Origin: Blastomussa wellsi
Lineage: Eukaryota > Cnidaria > Anthozoa > Scleractinia > Plerogyridae
Assembly (NCBI GenBank): GCA_947652115.1
Contig: OX393572.1
Location: 516,001 to 580,000 of the forward strand
Length of the DNA: 64,000 nucleotides
Direction: 5' to 3'
Positions 23,601-34,312 of this stretch are shown here, in pieces. The position numbers were made by a program, and so were the translations under genes. Every line of letters begins with the position of its first letter. The stretch's first letter is position 1. The notes under the pieces are model-generated. The model worked only from the letters and a program-made list of their open reading frames with translations. It did no database searches and was not told where the DNA came from.

Positions 23601-26600
23601 AAAGTCGGTTAAAAAGAAAGTACAAAAGAAAGCTAACAAAAATAAAAAAGGAAAAGAGCTTTATCATCGCAAACAATCCATGAGATGGAAAGATTTGCGA
23701 CTTGTTGTTGGCGATGACAGGTAAGACGGGAACTGTCCACAAAAAACATAGGCACGTAAGGCATGCAATTGGGAGTGAGAGAAATCTGATTGCTTTTCAA
23801 TACGTACATAAATCCTAATTCTGTTAAGGGTGAAGCTAAAATAATGGGAACTGAAATAAATATAGGAGTCAGATCGTCAAATGTAAACCTTTTTAACTGG
23901 ATCCATAAGCTGCCCACACTTTTGCAATACAGAGTAAACAAGAAATTTCAATACAATCTGTTTTGCAGTGAATTAAAAGTGTGGCTTTGTTTTCTTTTAT
24001 TATAGTGATGAAGAGGAGAAAGAGGTTGTGAAGCCGCTACAGCCTAAAGTGAAGCAAAATCGCAGAGAAAGGTAAGAGGATATGGTCAAGGCAGGCATTG
24101 CTCCTTGGTCGCGAGTTGTGTGCTTTATGTTTTAGGATTTATAGCACGCAGTCTGCATAATAAATCGATTATTAAAAACTTAACAACAAACCGACCATGG
24201 CAACCGGCGTCCAATACATAATAAAACGACAATTAAAACAACGAAACAATGGTAACCATGGCAACCAACGTCAAAGACAGGAGAAGCGTGAGTGTGAGCG
24301 TAAGCATACATTCTGTCCTCACATTTAAGAGAAGAGATCTGGGATCAAGAATGGTACGCATTTCGTTTTAAAAGATAAACCGAAGTCAATCGAATGAGGT
24401 TCACACGGCTCTGCCATTCAACACATGCGAATTTTATCGTAACTTTTTACTAATATATCTTTCATTTATTTATTCAACAAGCCGGAACAAGAGACAGAAT
24501 TTGCACAGGCGGTCAACGGTCCCTAGAATTCCAACCGAGCAGGCGGAGAGCTCAACCGAAAGTGAAGAGGATGACGACAGGGTGTTGGACGGCAAAGTGG
24601 TGAGCCCGCTATACGGCCAGTGTTGGAAGCTGGAATAAACTAAAAACAAGTTAGGGCAACAAATGATAGAGATTTTAAAATTACAGCAATGGCTCTTGTC
24701 CTCTCCCTTACTTTTTGCTAAACTGTTAATTAATTTATCATCTGTCCCCAAGGGACCAAACAAAATCACTTTCACACAAGATTTATACCATTTCCTAGAA
24801 AATACAACCAATCAGAATACATGTAAGCCGTTGTATATTACATCCAACCCATTGTGCGCTGCGATCTCAGTTTTTTCTATGACGTGATATAAGAAAAGTG
24901 ATTCGTGTGATATTCCATTTTACACCACTCGAAAGCGTTGCATAACTAGTATATAGACAAGATATACTAAACGTCGTTCCATCATTTGTGGGAAGGAGCA
25001 ATGCACTTAGTTTCCATAATTCGATATGCCTTTACTTCGTTTCTTTGCGTGCATTCTATGTCAAGATCTTTGTTCTGTCCTTGCAGAGTGTAGCTGACCT
25101 TCCCTCGGAATATTGGCAAATACAAAGGCTTGTAAAGTTTCTAAAGGTAAGTGCATTTATTTTCCCGCAATTCTTACAACGTTTCTCCAAATCCAATTTA
25201 CTTGAAATTGTCGTTTTCAGATTGGTAACCAGGTTGCCACGGTCATCACACTATGCGGCCTGACGGACTTCAACTTAGCTCAAGAGATGACTCAGATGGC
25301 CATTAGAGATGTTAACGGACTGACAATCCTCGTCAATATTCTTAGAACAGACCACGTAAACTGTCAGGTATAGAATTAATTTGTGCTTCTTGAAAATTCA
25401 AGTCTATTTTTGTGAATTTTTGTAATCCGTCGCAATCTTCTACATCCTTAACCACCTTTGTTCATTTTTTATTCATTATCACCTCTTTGGTGTTTTTCCT
25501 CCTTAGCAAACAATTATTTTGAGGTTTTTTCATTTTAAGGTGGCTCAAAACAATTTCAAGCACTAAATTTTCGAAAATTTCATGTGGCTCTGAAACCCCT
25601 TCACAGAATTTTTTTAAACTTTGCAAAAAGTTGCATCTTATCATGCTTATCAAAATTCAATAATAAAAAATGGGGGTCATCGAGCTCGTTTTTGAGTTAT
25701 AAGCAGTTAAAGCTAAAATTAAGGGTGTTTTTAGCAGGTCATATGGTTTCTATGGTAACCTATTATGTCACGAAAATAATAACAACGTGTTCACCAATGA
25801 CTGGGCAGTTTTTTGATACCATGATTGTAGCATCAACTGATAAAGAGTGGTTATAATGACCCATCAAATTCTAAGTCTTTGAAAGTGCTGGAAACTGTTT
25901 TGAGCCACCTTAAGGGGAAATTGATGCATCGAAAAGTAACCCAAATATCGTGACAAAGCTAGCACTTTTATGTTCTGTTGAAACGTATCGAATTGATATC
26001 ATTCTCACATCGGTTTTCCTTCAGTAACTTATCAAATCAAAGAGCAAAAAATGTACACACCCACACTAACGGCTTGGTTTTCCCAACGTCTTGGCCAAAA
26101 AATCAAAAAGCAATAAACCGCATTTACAATTTTTTGACATAAGAGGGGAAAGCAAGTACAAAAAAAGTGTGATATTTTTGTTTATAAACATTAATTCATT
26201 CCCTGATTTTAGATTGGTGCCTTAAAGGTGCTTCAACAGTTAACTTTAAATAGCAAATACAACAGGCGAGCAGTAATTAACAAGGGAGGTTAGTGATCAA
26301 TATTAAATTTCTCCTTGAAATGTTAATACGACATAGGCTCGCAATGCGTGCAGAGAGCTAGGAATCAGAGCTTCTCAATTTTTACAATTCTCTTTTATAT
26401 AAGTTTAGAAAATGCCTGGATAACGGAAAGAAGAATTTTAATTTTGTGTTCTTTAGGCGTTCAGATCCTAGTGAACCTCATCACTCATGGTCCACAGGAA
26501 GTCCAAAGCTTAGCTGCAGCAAATCTGGCAAACATGGCGGAATCCAGCCTAGGAAGGAATATTCTGAAAAGATATGGAGGAATACAGAAACTGGTGAGAC

Positions 26601-29600
26601 CTAAAAACGAAGCTCAACTCAGCTCAGGGAGCTTAGCAATGCTAAGGGCTGACTTGTCCCAATCTTCTCTTATATGAGACAAGTTTAGCACCGCGCAAGG
26701 GATGATAAGTAGGAGTCAATATCATTCTTCGTTCCCCCTGACTAAGAAAAAACTATACCCCAATTTTTGTGCCACGTAGGTGACTTGAGACGGGCCATGT
26801 CATGGCTAATGGTTAGCTGGTTTGACTATGGAATTGAAACTTATCATTCCTCTGTTTTCTCCTAATTGATTTTGGGCGAAAGAGTTTTTCACGGTTATTC
26901 TATCTAAGCCACTCGTATTTCATTGGGAAAACCTATAGCTGCGAAGGAGCCTGCGAACTCATGCTTTTAACTTCATACTCAAGGAATCATATAATTACTT
27001 AAGAATTTCAGTCGAACACAATTCTAGTAGAACACAGCGAGTTTCAATTGAGTGTCGTAAAGCCAAAACCAAAGTACTTACTTTGACCAATCGCAAAGGA
27101 CGGAGACAATCCAGTGAACCAATCAAAACTCGAAGTAATTACTCCTAGCCGACACAAAGCGCGGGTAAACGTGCACGCGTGAGTCACGATGGGTGTTGGT
27201 TTCACTTTTGATTGGCTGAAAAAGCGGAGCGAAATATATAAACCAATCACTGAGTGCAGTAATTAATGCAAAAACTAAAGCAATTCGCTAATTACTTTCG
27301 ACACTCAACTGAAAACCTCTCCAACACCACTTTCTCGTCTTTTTAAGGTCGATCTACTGGACTACGAGGACAAACGAACTCGAGGCACTGGAAGGAGATG
27401 CTCTGATAACCACTCCTTAAGCCACGACGGATCAGATCTGGAAGTTGCGCGTAATGCAGCACTTGCGCTTTGGAGTTGCAGCAAGAGCATGCGCAGTAGG
27501 TGCGTAGTCACACGGGTGTTCGCCATACGACAGAAACAACTAAGATACAAGACAAGTAGCAAAAATTCAAACGGACAAAAGGCTTGTTATGTTTGAAGCT
27601 TGCCTCTGTGAACATACATAGCGTACAGGGGTCGACGGGTGCTGTGGGATGCGTTGCTACGTAACGCATGTGGTGCTACGTAAAAAAGAATGAAAGCGTT
27701 CTTGGCTTCCTGCCCTTTGCCTTCTTGAATATAAAAGAGCGCGAAAAATACCCAGTAGTTTTGTGGTTCCCCTTTATAATTACCACCAAATTAATTGACG
27801 ATCTAAAGCACTTAGTTTGTTTTACAGTAGTTACTTACGTTGGTTTCTTGATGTAGATCAGCAATTTTCAAGGCTGGTAGCGTACGGTTGCTTGCCAAAC
27901 TCATCAGACTGGACAAAGAAGAGTTCCTCGTCCCTATTGTAGGACTTGTTCAAGAGTGTGCAGTAGAGGTAATTATCAAAAGGAACTTTAGATATAGAGA
28001 TAGATACGCTTACATAAAAATATGAGTATCAACATGCGGTATTGATATCGGTTTGAGCACCTATAAAATTGTTTATTTTTATAGACATTCACACTTTTAT
28101 TTCCAGACTCGTTTTAGAGAAGCCTTCTATAAGGAAAATATGATAACGGCGATTGTTCGCCGCTTGGTGACTGAAAACGAAGAGCTTCAAGGTTACTGCG
28201 CCAATACGATATTCAAGGTAAATTCATTTTTAACTTGTGTCAAGCGCGTGATTATGCAATCCGTGCCAAGCACAAAAATCATTTTAACCCGTGCCAAACG
28301 CGGGAAAACAAAAGACCCGTGCCAAGCGCAAGAAATCTTTTAATCCTTGTCAAACATGGGACAACACAAGACCGGTGCCAAGCTTTAACCCATGTTAAGC
28401 ACGGGAAAAGTCGGGTAAACCAAATTACAATTAATTTGATTTGAAGAGGGCTAAATAAAAAAAGACAATCAGTATTTACCGCTTATCGTCCAACTTCATT
28501 CCCCGCCAATTTCTTGGCAGTGCGCCGAGGATGAACAGACGAGGAAAGCGGTTTATGAATGCGGTGGTTTGGACACACTCGTCTCGCTACTTTCTCGGCA
28601 AGATAACAAGAAGCTGCTGGCAGCCGTGACCGGTGCTCTCTGGAAATGCGCAATCAGCGACTACAACGTTAGAAGGCAAGTTCACCAGTATGACCTCCAC
28701 AAGAATTTAATGGGTTATTCTGTATTGTTCAGTCTGTGTGGAGCCGTCGCTTAGTGCTATTTCCTCACGAACATAGAGTGGTAAAGTGATGACGTCACAA
28801 AAACTACATTTATGAAATTATGGGATTTACCGAGATATTCTGAAAGTACAAAATTACAGGGATTTGTATGGAGTCACTGAAGCATGAAAGGGCCAATATC
28901 TCACCCCCCAAATTGAAATAAGAAGCTGATTTTTGGCTGGTGAGCATTCTTCATCATGTACATTCTGAAGATCTTAATGCACCTCATAATTTCAAAAATT
29001 TAAATATTTGTGACGTCACACTTTACCACTCTATAGAGACCCTTGCACGCAGGCTAACTTGGGTTAACTGCTGTTACATCGGACATACAACGGTCTCCAA
29101 TACTTTCATGTCAAAAGGCTCTATATGGCTATAATCAGGCACGCCTTTGTTTTCATTTATATGCGAGAATTTCGGGATTATAGTTTACGCGGCCGGAGCG
29201 TGTCAAAGCGAGAAGAGCTAGGTCACTAAGAAACTTGCTAAAAGTAAGCACTTCCAGTAACAATTTAAAGCAATGCAATAAGATTTCGCTTAGCTTTTCC
29301 GTACAATTTTCATAATTTCGATTTCATCGAAAATGGCGGAGGCTGCATTCGTTAATTTTTCTTTGTTATTCTTTGTAGGCTAATGGAGGTCAAGGCTTTG
29401 GAGACCCTTATTAAGCTTCTTCAACGTGAAGATGGCGAAGACGAACTGCCTGAACAAGTAAATATTGGAATACACCTTTACCCAGCAATATAGCGTCCAG
29501 GATGAATTTATGAAAATTTCTTTTCTACTTCGATCGTGTCATAACTTGACATTACATCATTTTATTCAAATTATTTTGAACTGGTCAGCTAGTCCACAAG

Positions 29601-32600
29601 TTCTGCTCGTTACAGCTAGCTAGGAGTTCTTTACATAACGTGGCGAACTGAAAATCGATGATGTTTCAAGCATTACAACTTCAGTGGATTAAAATTAATT
29701 GGTAGAGCTAGCGCTCAAAACGTCAGTCACTCTTTCTGTATTCTTCAGTGAGAGGGACTATATGTTGGTTTCAATCATCTGACACAGATCCAAAACAAAG
29801 TTAATTTACAAGTTAAGGCTACAATACTACTTAATTAACTTTGTTTTGTTAAGTTAAGTGTAGTATTTAGTTGTGCAAATTACTAAAAAAATCTAACAGA
29901 TCCAAACGAGAAACTAAATGATTTGAATTTTCTCGTAATCAATTTAAAGGTTCAACTTCACATTGTTGGAGCCATTGGAGAAATTGCCAAAGATCCCAAA
30001 GGTCCACTGGAGGTGTTACGATGCAAAGGCTGTAGGACTCTCGTGGACATCCTTAACATTCCAAATGAGGAGCTTACTGGTACAGCGGCAAGGGCGATTG
30101 CAGCATGCGCTGTGGACACTAGCTGTCGATCGTAAGTTGTTGGAATGTTGAAGGAACGTTTCGTCGTACAATAAGGGGAATGGATGGGGGATCAACAAAC
30201 AACTGTCGTGCATAGGAAAGTTTAAAATGGCTAACAGTTTCAAAAGCCTTACACACTCCTGACTGAGATTTTACGCTTGGAAAAGACTTTAATTCAATTA
30301 ATCTGGATTTATATTGTATTTTATATGGTTCTCAGGGTTTTCAACAGACTGGAAGGGTTGAGATTACTGTGGTCACTTATGAAGTCAAGAAACAATAAAG
30401 TAAGTAGAGGTTACAGGTAAAGAGCCTAGTGGCCCATCAGGCCGGTTTTCACCCGGTTTCCTTAGCGTGAAGCGGCAGAGAGTATTTCTACTCCCCCCCT
30501 GGATGGGATGCTAGTCAATCACAGGGTTACCCCCAGCAGTATATTCGCCGGTACCCATTTATACACCTGGTGAAGAAAGGCACTGCGAGAGTAAAGTTAC
30601 TTGCCCAAGAACACGATGCAGTGCCCCGGCCGAGGCTCGAACCCAGACCGTCTGATCCATAGTCCAGCGCACTAACCATTAGGCCACCATGCCTCCCAAG
30701 CAGAGGTTACACGTCACTTAATTTACCACGTAATCAAAATAGGGATTAAAATTTACCGTCTTAGCGTGAAATAACAAGATGTATTTTTCAATGCATAGGT
30801 AGTTGCCGGGGCAGCCTGGGGCGTATACAGACTGATGCAGGACACACCGGTATGAAATAAATTCTGTATCTGTATCGATATTTCCCGGAGGAGCATGACG
30901 TATGATAAGCGGACAGACTTTGCAATCATCACTTTTCGATAACACTTGTTATTCCAGCTAAAAGAATGCAGCATTATATTATCAAGACCATGAAAAATAA
31001 CGCGACTTCATTTTCACGACTCAAAGGAAATTCATAATTATTGTTGTAGGAAGCGTGGGAAACCGCTCGATCATTCGTAGGTGGCCTGGATCTAACTGTT
31101 CGGTTGCTCAAGTCTGATGATTTGGAAGTAAGTAGATTAGCGCACCACTTCATTTTTTGTTAACTCTATAAAACAATAAATAATCGTCAAAATAATATTA
31201 ATATCATCATCGTCATCGTCGTCATCTTAATTCATCATAATCGCCGGCCTTGTGTGGAAAGAGATCGTGACATCAACTCCCTTTATCAATCTTAATCTCT
31301 GGGGCCCAAGATCTGAATCACGCCTTCCGTAATTCGTCCCCCATAATGCTTCTCAATGTATCTTTATTTTTTTGTTGTCCTCTCACATTTTTGCATTTTG
31401 ATGCCCTCGTTAATAAGGGTGGCGCGGGAAACCCTTTCTTTCTATGCTTCGTAGCGCATTACCAATCCACTACAACAGCAGTGAAACGCGTAAAAATGAC
31501 AACGAAACTAAGGTTTCAGAATGGTCTTCAATGCTTCTTTGCGAATGCGTCATCCTTAAGGTGAAATATCTTCATTATTAAAACTGAATGCATTGCAAAC
31601 GCTTTCAGGTTCTAACCAGCGCATGTGCAGTGATATCAATAGTGGCGTGTGATTCAGAGAACTTAGGAGTCATCACGGATTATGAGGTTGTTCCTCATTT
31701 GGCTCAACTCACACATAAGGTAAAAATATCAGCTGCTCTAACATTCAGTGAGAATTAGAGTGCATGGGATGGTTTAGCACTAGCTAAGAAGTACCTATAG
31801 TAGTGTAATGACAGAAGTTATAAGAGGCGTATTCTTGAAGCGACACTTGGTAGTGGAAAAGTTGCCTATGAATTCTGGATAGAATTCGAAGGAATCTGAC
31901 TGCATCAACTGATATATGTTTTTCGTAGTTTTTGTCGTTGTGCTTTTGTTCCAGTTCCTAAATCAATTGTTCTGATGTTTTTATATGGCAAATACCCTTA
32001 ATGGACAACAAAAGTGTTGAGACACTTGGCTATTAAACTTTCCTCGACCCCACGCCAATCCTCTCACGGCTTCGCTGCTCGAACAGATGGTCGTGGAATC
32101 CCGCCAGCTGCGCAGACTACTTTTATAAATGTTAGCAATGTTGTTTTTTTTTAAACAAAAACAAAACCTTTCGGAATTACAAACTTCATTAGTCAAGCCA
32201 TTGGCAAAGAGCGTGTGATATTCGCTTTTGCCACCAGCTCATCAGCTCTTTTAGTCCATCACTCTGGCCAAACTAATTTCATTTTTAACGAATGCGTTAT
32301 TTTAAGACTGATATAGGTCTGAGGCGCCACCTGGCTGAGGCTATCGCCATGTGCAGCAAATGGGGCAACAACGCAAAACGATTTTCAGAGGAAGGCGCCG
32401 TGAAACCCATGGTGGAGTACCTGGCGTCACATGACATTATAGTACAGCGGTCAGCAATGCGGGCTCTTGAGCAGCTTGGAAGAAACCCCGACAGCTGTAT
32501 CACAATGCACCGTTGTGGAGTTGTCAAGGTAAAACTTTTAAGCTCAATATGTTAATTATCGTTACTGATTACAGTATCCATTTCTTTTCATGTCAGTTGT

Positions 32601-32657
32601 TGAGATCAATCAATCAATCAGTCAGTCAGTCAGTCAATCAATCAATCAGTCAGTCAG

Positions 32658-32709
<52 letters not shown>

Positions 32710-32770
32710 CCAACCAACCAACCAACCAACCAACCAATCAATCAATCAATCAGTCAGTCAATCAATCAAC

Positions 32771-32856
<86 letters not shown>

Positions 32857-33120
32857 GTCAGTCAGTCAGAGAAACACAAAAACAGACCAACAGACCAATA
32901 GGTTGAGCAATTTATGATTTACGGAACAATCGATAGATAGATTTCCAATCAGCCCCCGTTTTTTTCTCAGCTGTTGCTGGAGATGGTTGGTTCAGAGGAT
33001 GCCGGCTTACAAGAGGCTGCAGCGGGGTGCCTGCTAAACATGAGACAACTGGCAATGGCCAATGAACGCGCGAGATACGAGAAAGACACAACCAGTATCT
33101 TGGAAGCGGACTCTAACTGA
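20654..33120 (+). CDS. ARMC4: ARMC4/ODAD2, armadillo-repeat outer dynein arm docking protein
   Basis: Twenty-five exons join in phase into a predicted 867-aa protein: 20654-20692, 20887-20964, 21621-21692, 21904-21975, 22563-22625, 22838-22926, 23601-23720, 24006-24071, 24482-24599, 25087-25146, 25221-25367, 26213-26288, 26457-26593, 27348-27499, 27857-27968, 28107-28217, 28521-28675, 29379-29457, 29950-30131, 30336-30399, 30799-30849, 31050-31127, 31609-31719, 32307-32528, 32971-33120. Residues 1 to about 280 are charged, lysine- and glutamate-rich and probably disordered. From [16 protein letters not shown] onward the protein is a continuous armadillo array, colinear with animal ARMC4: [99 protein letters not shown]. 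The family anchors the outer dynein arm docking complex on ciliary microtubules. The first ATG is in a small exon after TTGCAG, so a non-coding 5' exon is likely. The donor of exon 17 is GC. Human ARMC4 is longer, mainly at the N-terminus. Confidence 0.93.
20991..21250. repeat. MITE family B, copy 1 (ARMC4 intron 2)
   Basis: Ends AGAGCGAGTTTCAGTT and the complement of AGCCGCTCT. Internal GAACCAATCAAAACT, TAGCCGACACAAA and GCGCGAGTCACGATTGGTTT are shared with the copies at 27035-27320 and 46476-46705. Confidence 0.8.
23395..23556. repeat. Palindromic MITE (ARMC4 intron 6)
   Basis: TATCAAACACTCGAGACAGTG and TCACATTTCCAAACACC on the left are mirrored by GGTGTTTGGAAATGTGA and CACTGTCTCTCGTGTTTGATA on the right. 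Total about 150 bp, non-coding. Confidence 0.8.
24192..24265 (+). promoter_or_regulatory. Duplicated X-box-like sites in ARMC4 intron 8
   Basis: GTAACCATGGCAAC at 24252-24265 is a perfect match to the RFX X-box consensus and nearly palindromic. A half-degenerate sister (CCGACCATGGCAAC) is at 24192-24205, inside a local duplication of about 60 bp. The placement is in an intron of a cilium gene; function is inferred. Confidence 0.45.
25535..25913. repeat. MITE family C, copy 1, TTAA-flanked (ARMC4 intron 11)
   Basis: TTAA then GGTGGCTCAAAACA at the left end, and TGTTTTGAGCCACC then TTAA at the right: 14-bp perfect inverted ends with a TTAA duplication, as left by piggyBac-type transposases. 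Internally it has AAAATGGGGGTCATCGAGCTC, AAATTAAGGGTGTTTTTAGC and an X-box-like GTTTCTATGGTAAC at 25746-25759. Related copies are at 43280-43520 and 43865-44155. Confidence 0.85.
27035..27320. repeat. MITE family B, copy 2 (ARMC4 intron 13)
   Basis: Full-length copy with ends GCGAGTTTCAATTGAGTGTCG and CGACACTCAACTGAAAACC. Its right end is only 27 bp before exon 14, so the branch point of that intron may lie in the element. Confidence 0.85.
28235..28405 (+). repeat. Diverged tandem repeat (ARMC4 intron 16)
   Basis: CCGTGCCAAGCRCRRG-type units of roughly 35-45 bp recur about five times with much divergence. Confidence 0.6.
28766..29038. repeat. Terminal-inverted-repeat MITE (ARMC4 intron 17)
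   Basis: ATAGAGTGGTAAAGTGATGAC at the left and GTCACACTTTACCACTCTAT at the right form inverted ends with a TGACGTCA palindrome just inside. The interior is unique and non-coding. Confidence 0.85.
30406..30711 (-). mobile_element. tRNA-derived SINE, copy 1 (ARMC4 intron 20, antisense)
   Basis: On the minus strand the element begins with a tRNA-like head: box A TGGCCTAATGG and box B GGTTCGAGCC. A body with GTACCGGCGAATA and CTAGCATCCCATCCAG follows. It is flanked by a 10-bp target-site duplication, AGAGGTTACA, at 30406-30415 and 30702-30711. The insertion lies 6 bp after the donor of exon 20. Confidence 0.9.
32605..32868 (+). repeat. Tetranucleotide microsatellite (CAAT/CAGT/CAAC)n
   Basis: About 264 bp of CAAT repeats interspersed with CAGT and CAAC blocks, in the last intron of ARMC4. 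The [11 protein letters not shown] translations are artefacts of the repeat. Confidence 0.97.
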
Positions 33121-33263
33121 GACTCTTTATGATCACGTATTTCAGAGGAAGCTTGAGAAAAGCGCTCGAAATCGCACAATTTTAAATTGCTTTCAACACA
33201 AAGAGAGCTTAGTCGAATTCAATGATCATTTATACGTACATGTATTATCTTCTTCGTAGTTTT

Positions 33264-33269
33264 ATTAAA
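33264..33269 (+). terminator. Possible polyadenylation signal of ARMC4
   Basis: ATTAAA variant about 145 bases after the stop codon; another is near 33325. Confidence 0.3.
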
Positions 33270-33329
33270 AAGCGAGTTGCCAGTGTAACTCTCATTTTTA
33301 TGAAATAACTCGTTTATGAAGTAAATTAA

Positions 33330-34312
33330 AGCTGAAGCCTGGTTTTAGTCTCCTTGCGGTTTACAGCACGTGTTATCGAAAGTGAACCGAGCGGCGAAGC
33401 CGCGAGGGGTTTGGCGGAGGTATCTCCTTACTTAATATTTATTCTTTTCATCGATAACGGCTTTATATCAAAGATTTAAAATTGTTGGGTATCATCGTCC
33501 ACAAAACGCGCATCATGTTTTCATCATTGTTTCTTAAGCCAATCGGAATTTTGCGGCCGCTAGCACCCGCAGTAAGAAACAAAGGCGGGTTCTTATTGCA
33601 GGTGTCCATTGTACCCTCTACCCAATTAACCCCTCCCTTTTTCCCCCTCTCTCCCTCGTCTCCCTCCTCTTTCGACGTCTGCGTAACAGACTACAGAATT
33701 CCTAGACTTGCTCGTTTGGTTCTTACCGGTAACTACCGGTAGTAGTAACCATTTGCAATGTCTTCTGGGTAATATATGCAAGACGGTGTTTGGGGATATT
33801 TTTTGTATAGAATTGGGATATTTCGCAGCTCTCTAGAACCTCTAATTTCATTGGATCTTAATAACATGCAGCTCTATTGTTTTAGGACTAGGGTCTATTG
33901 TTACTGTTGTTTGTTTATCATTTTTCAACCAATACTGTGGGACCTTCTAAAGAAATGCAAAATGCAAAATACAAAATGCTAGAATTTGCTCATCCAAATT
34001 GGACTTTATAGACAGGCTTCGTAGTCTTTCTTCACGTCTTCATCACCAAGGCTTCAACACTACTGCGCTTCTCAAATTCTTTACAAAATTTATCCAGGAT
34101 TATGGATCGATTATTCTAGCGTCCTACGGAGACGTTCTCTTGCTGGAAACTAGGATTATTCAGACCCCTCTACCACCATCCCCCCCCCCCCCCCCCCCCC
34201 ATCCCGCCCCGCTAACTGGCTCAGAGGTTTTGCGAGCGCAAAGGATTATGGAATTACAGTGGTGGCTGAAAAGAACTCTGGGATCGGATAGAAGTCTTCT
34301 GTTGAAAGGAAA
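33330..34312. other. Spacer between ARMC4 and the zinc-finger gene
   Basis: No gene recognised. It contains a C21 tract at 34180-34200 and should hold the zinc-finger promoter. Confidence 0.5.

Noticed and set aside
30640..30700. tRNA gene on the minus strand
   Set aside because: Boxes A and B are good, but there is no closed acceptor stem. The sequence continues into a repeated body with target-site duplications, so it is a SINE.
32513..32917. Q/N/S-repeat protein frames
   Set aside because: Translation of a CAAT microsatellite in the last ARMC4 intron.
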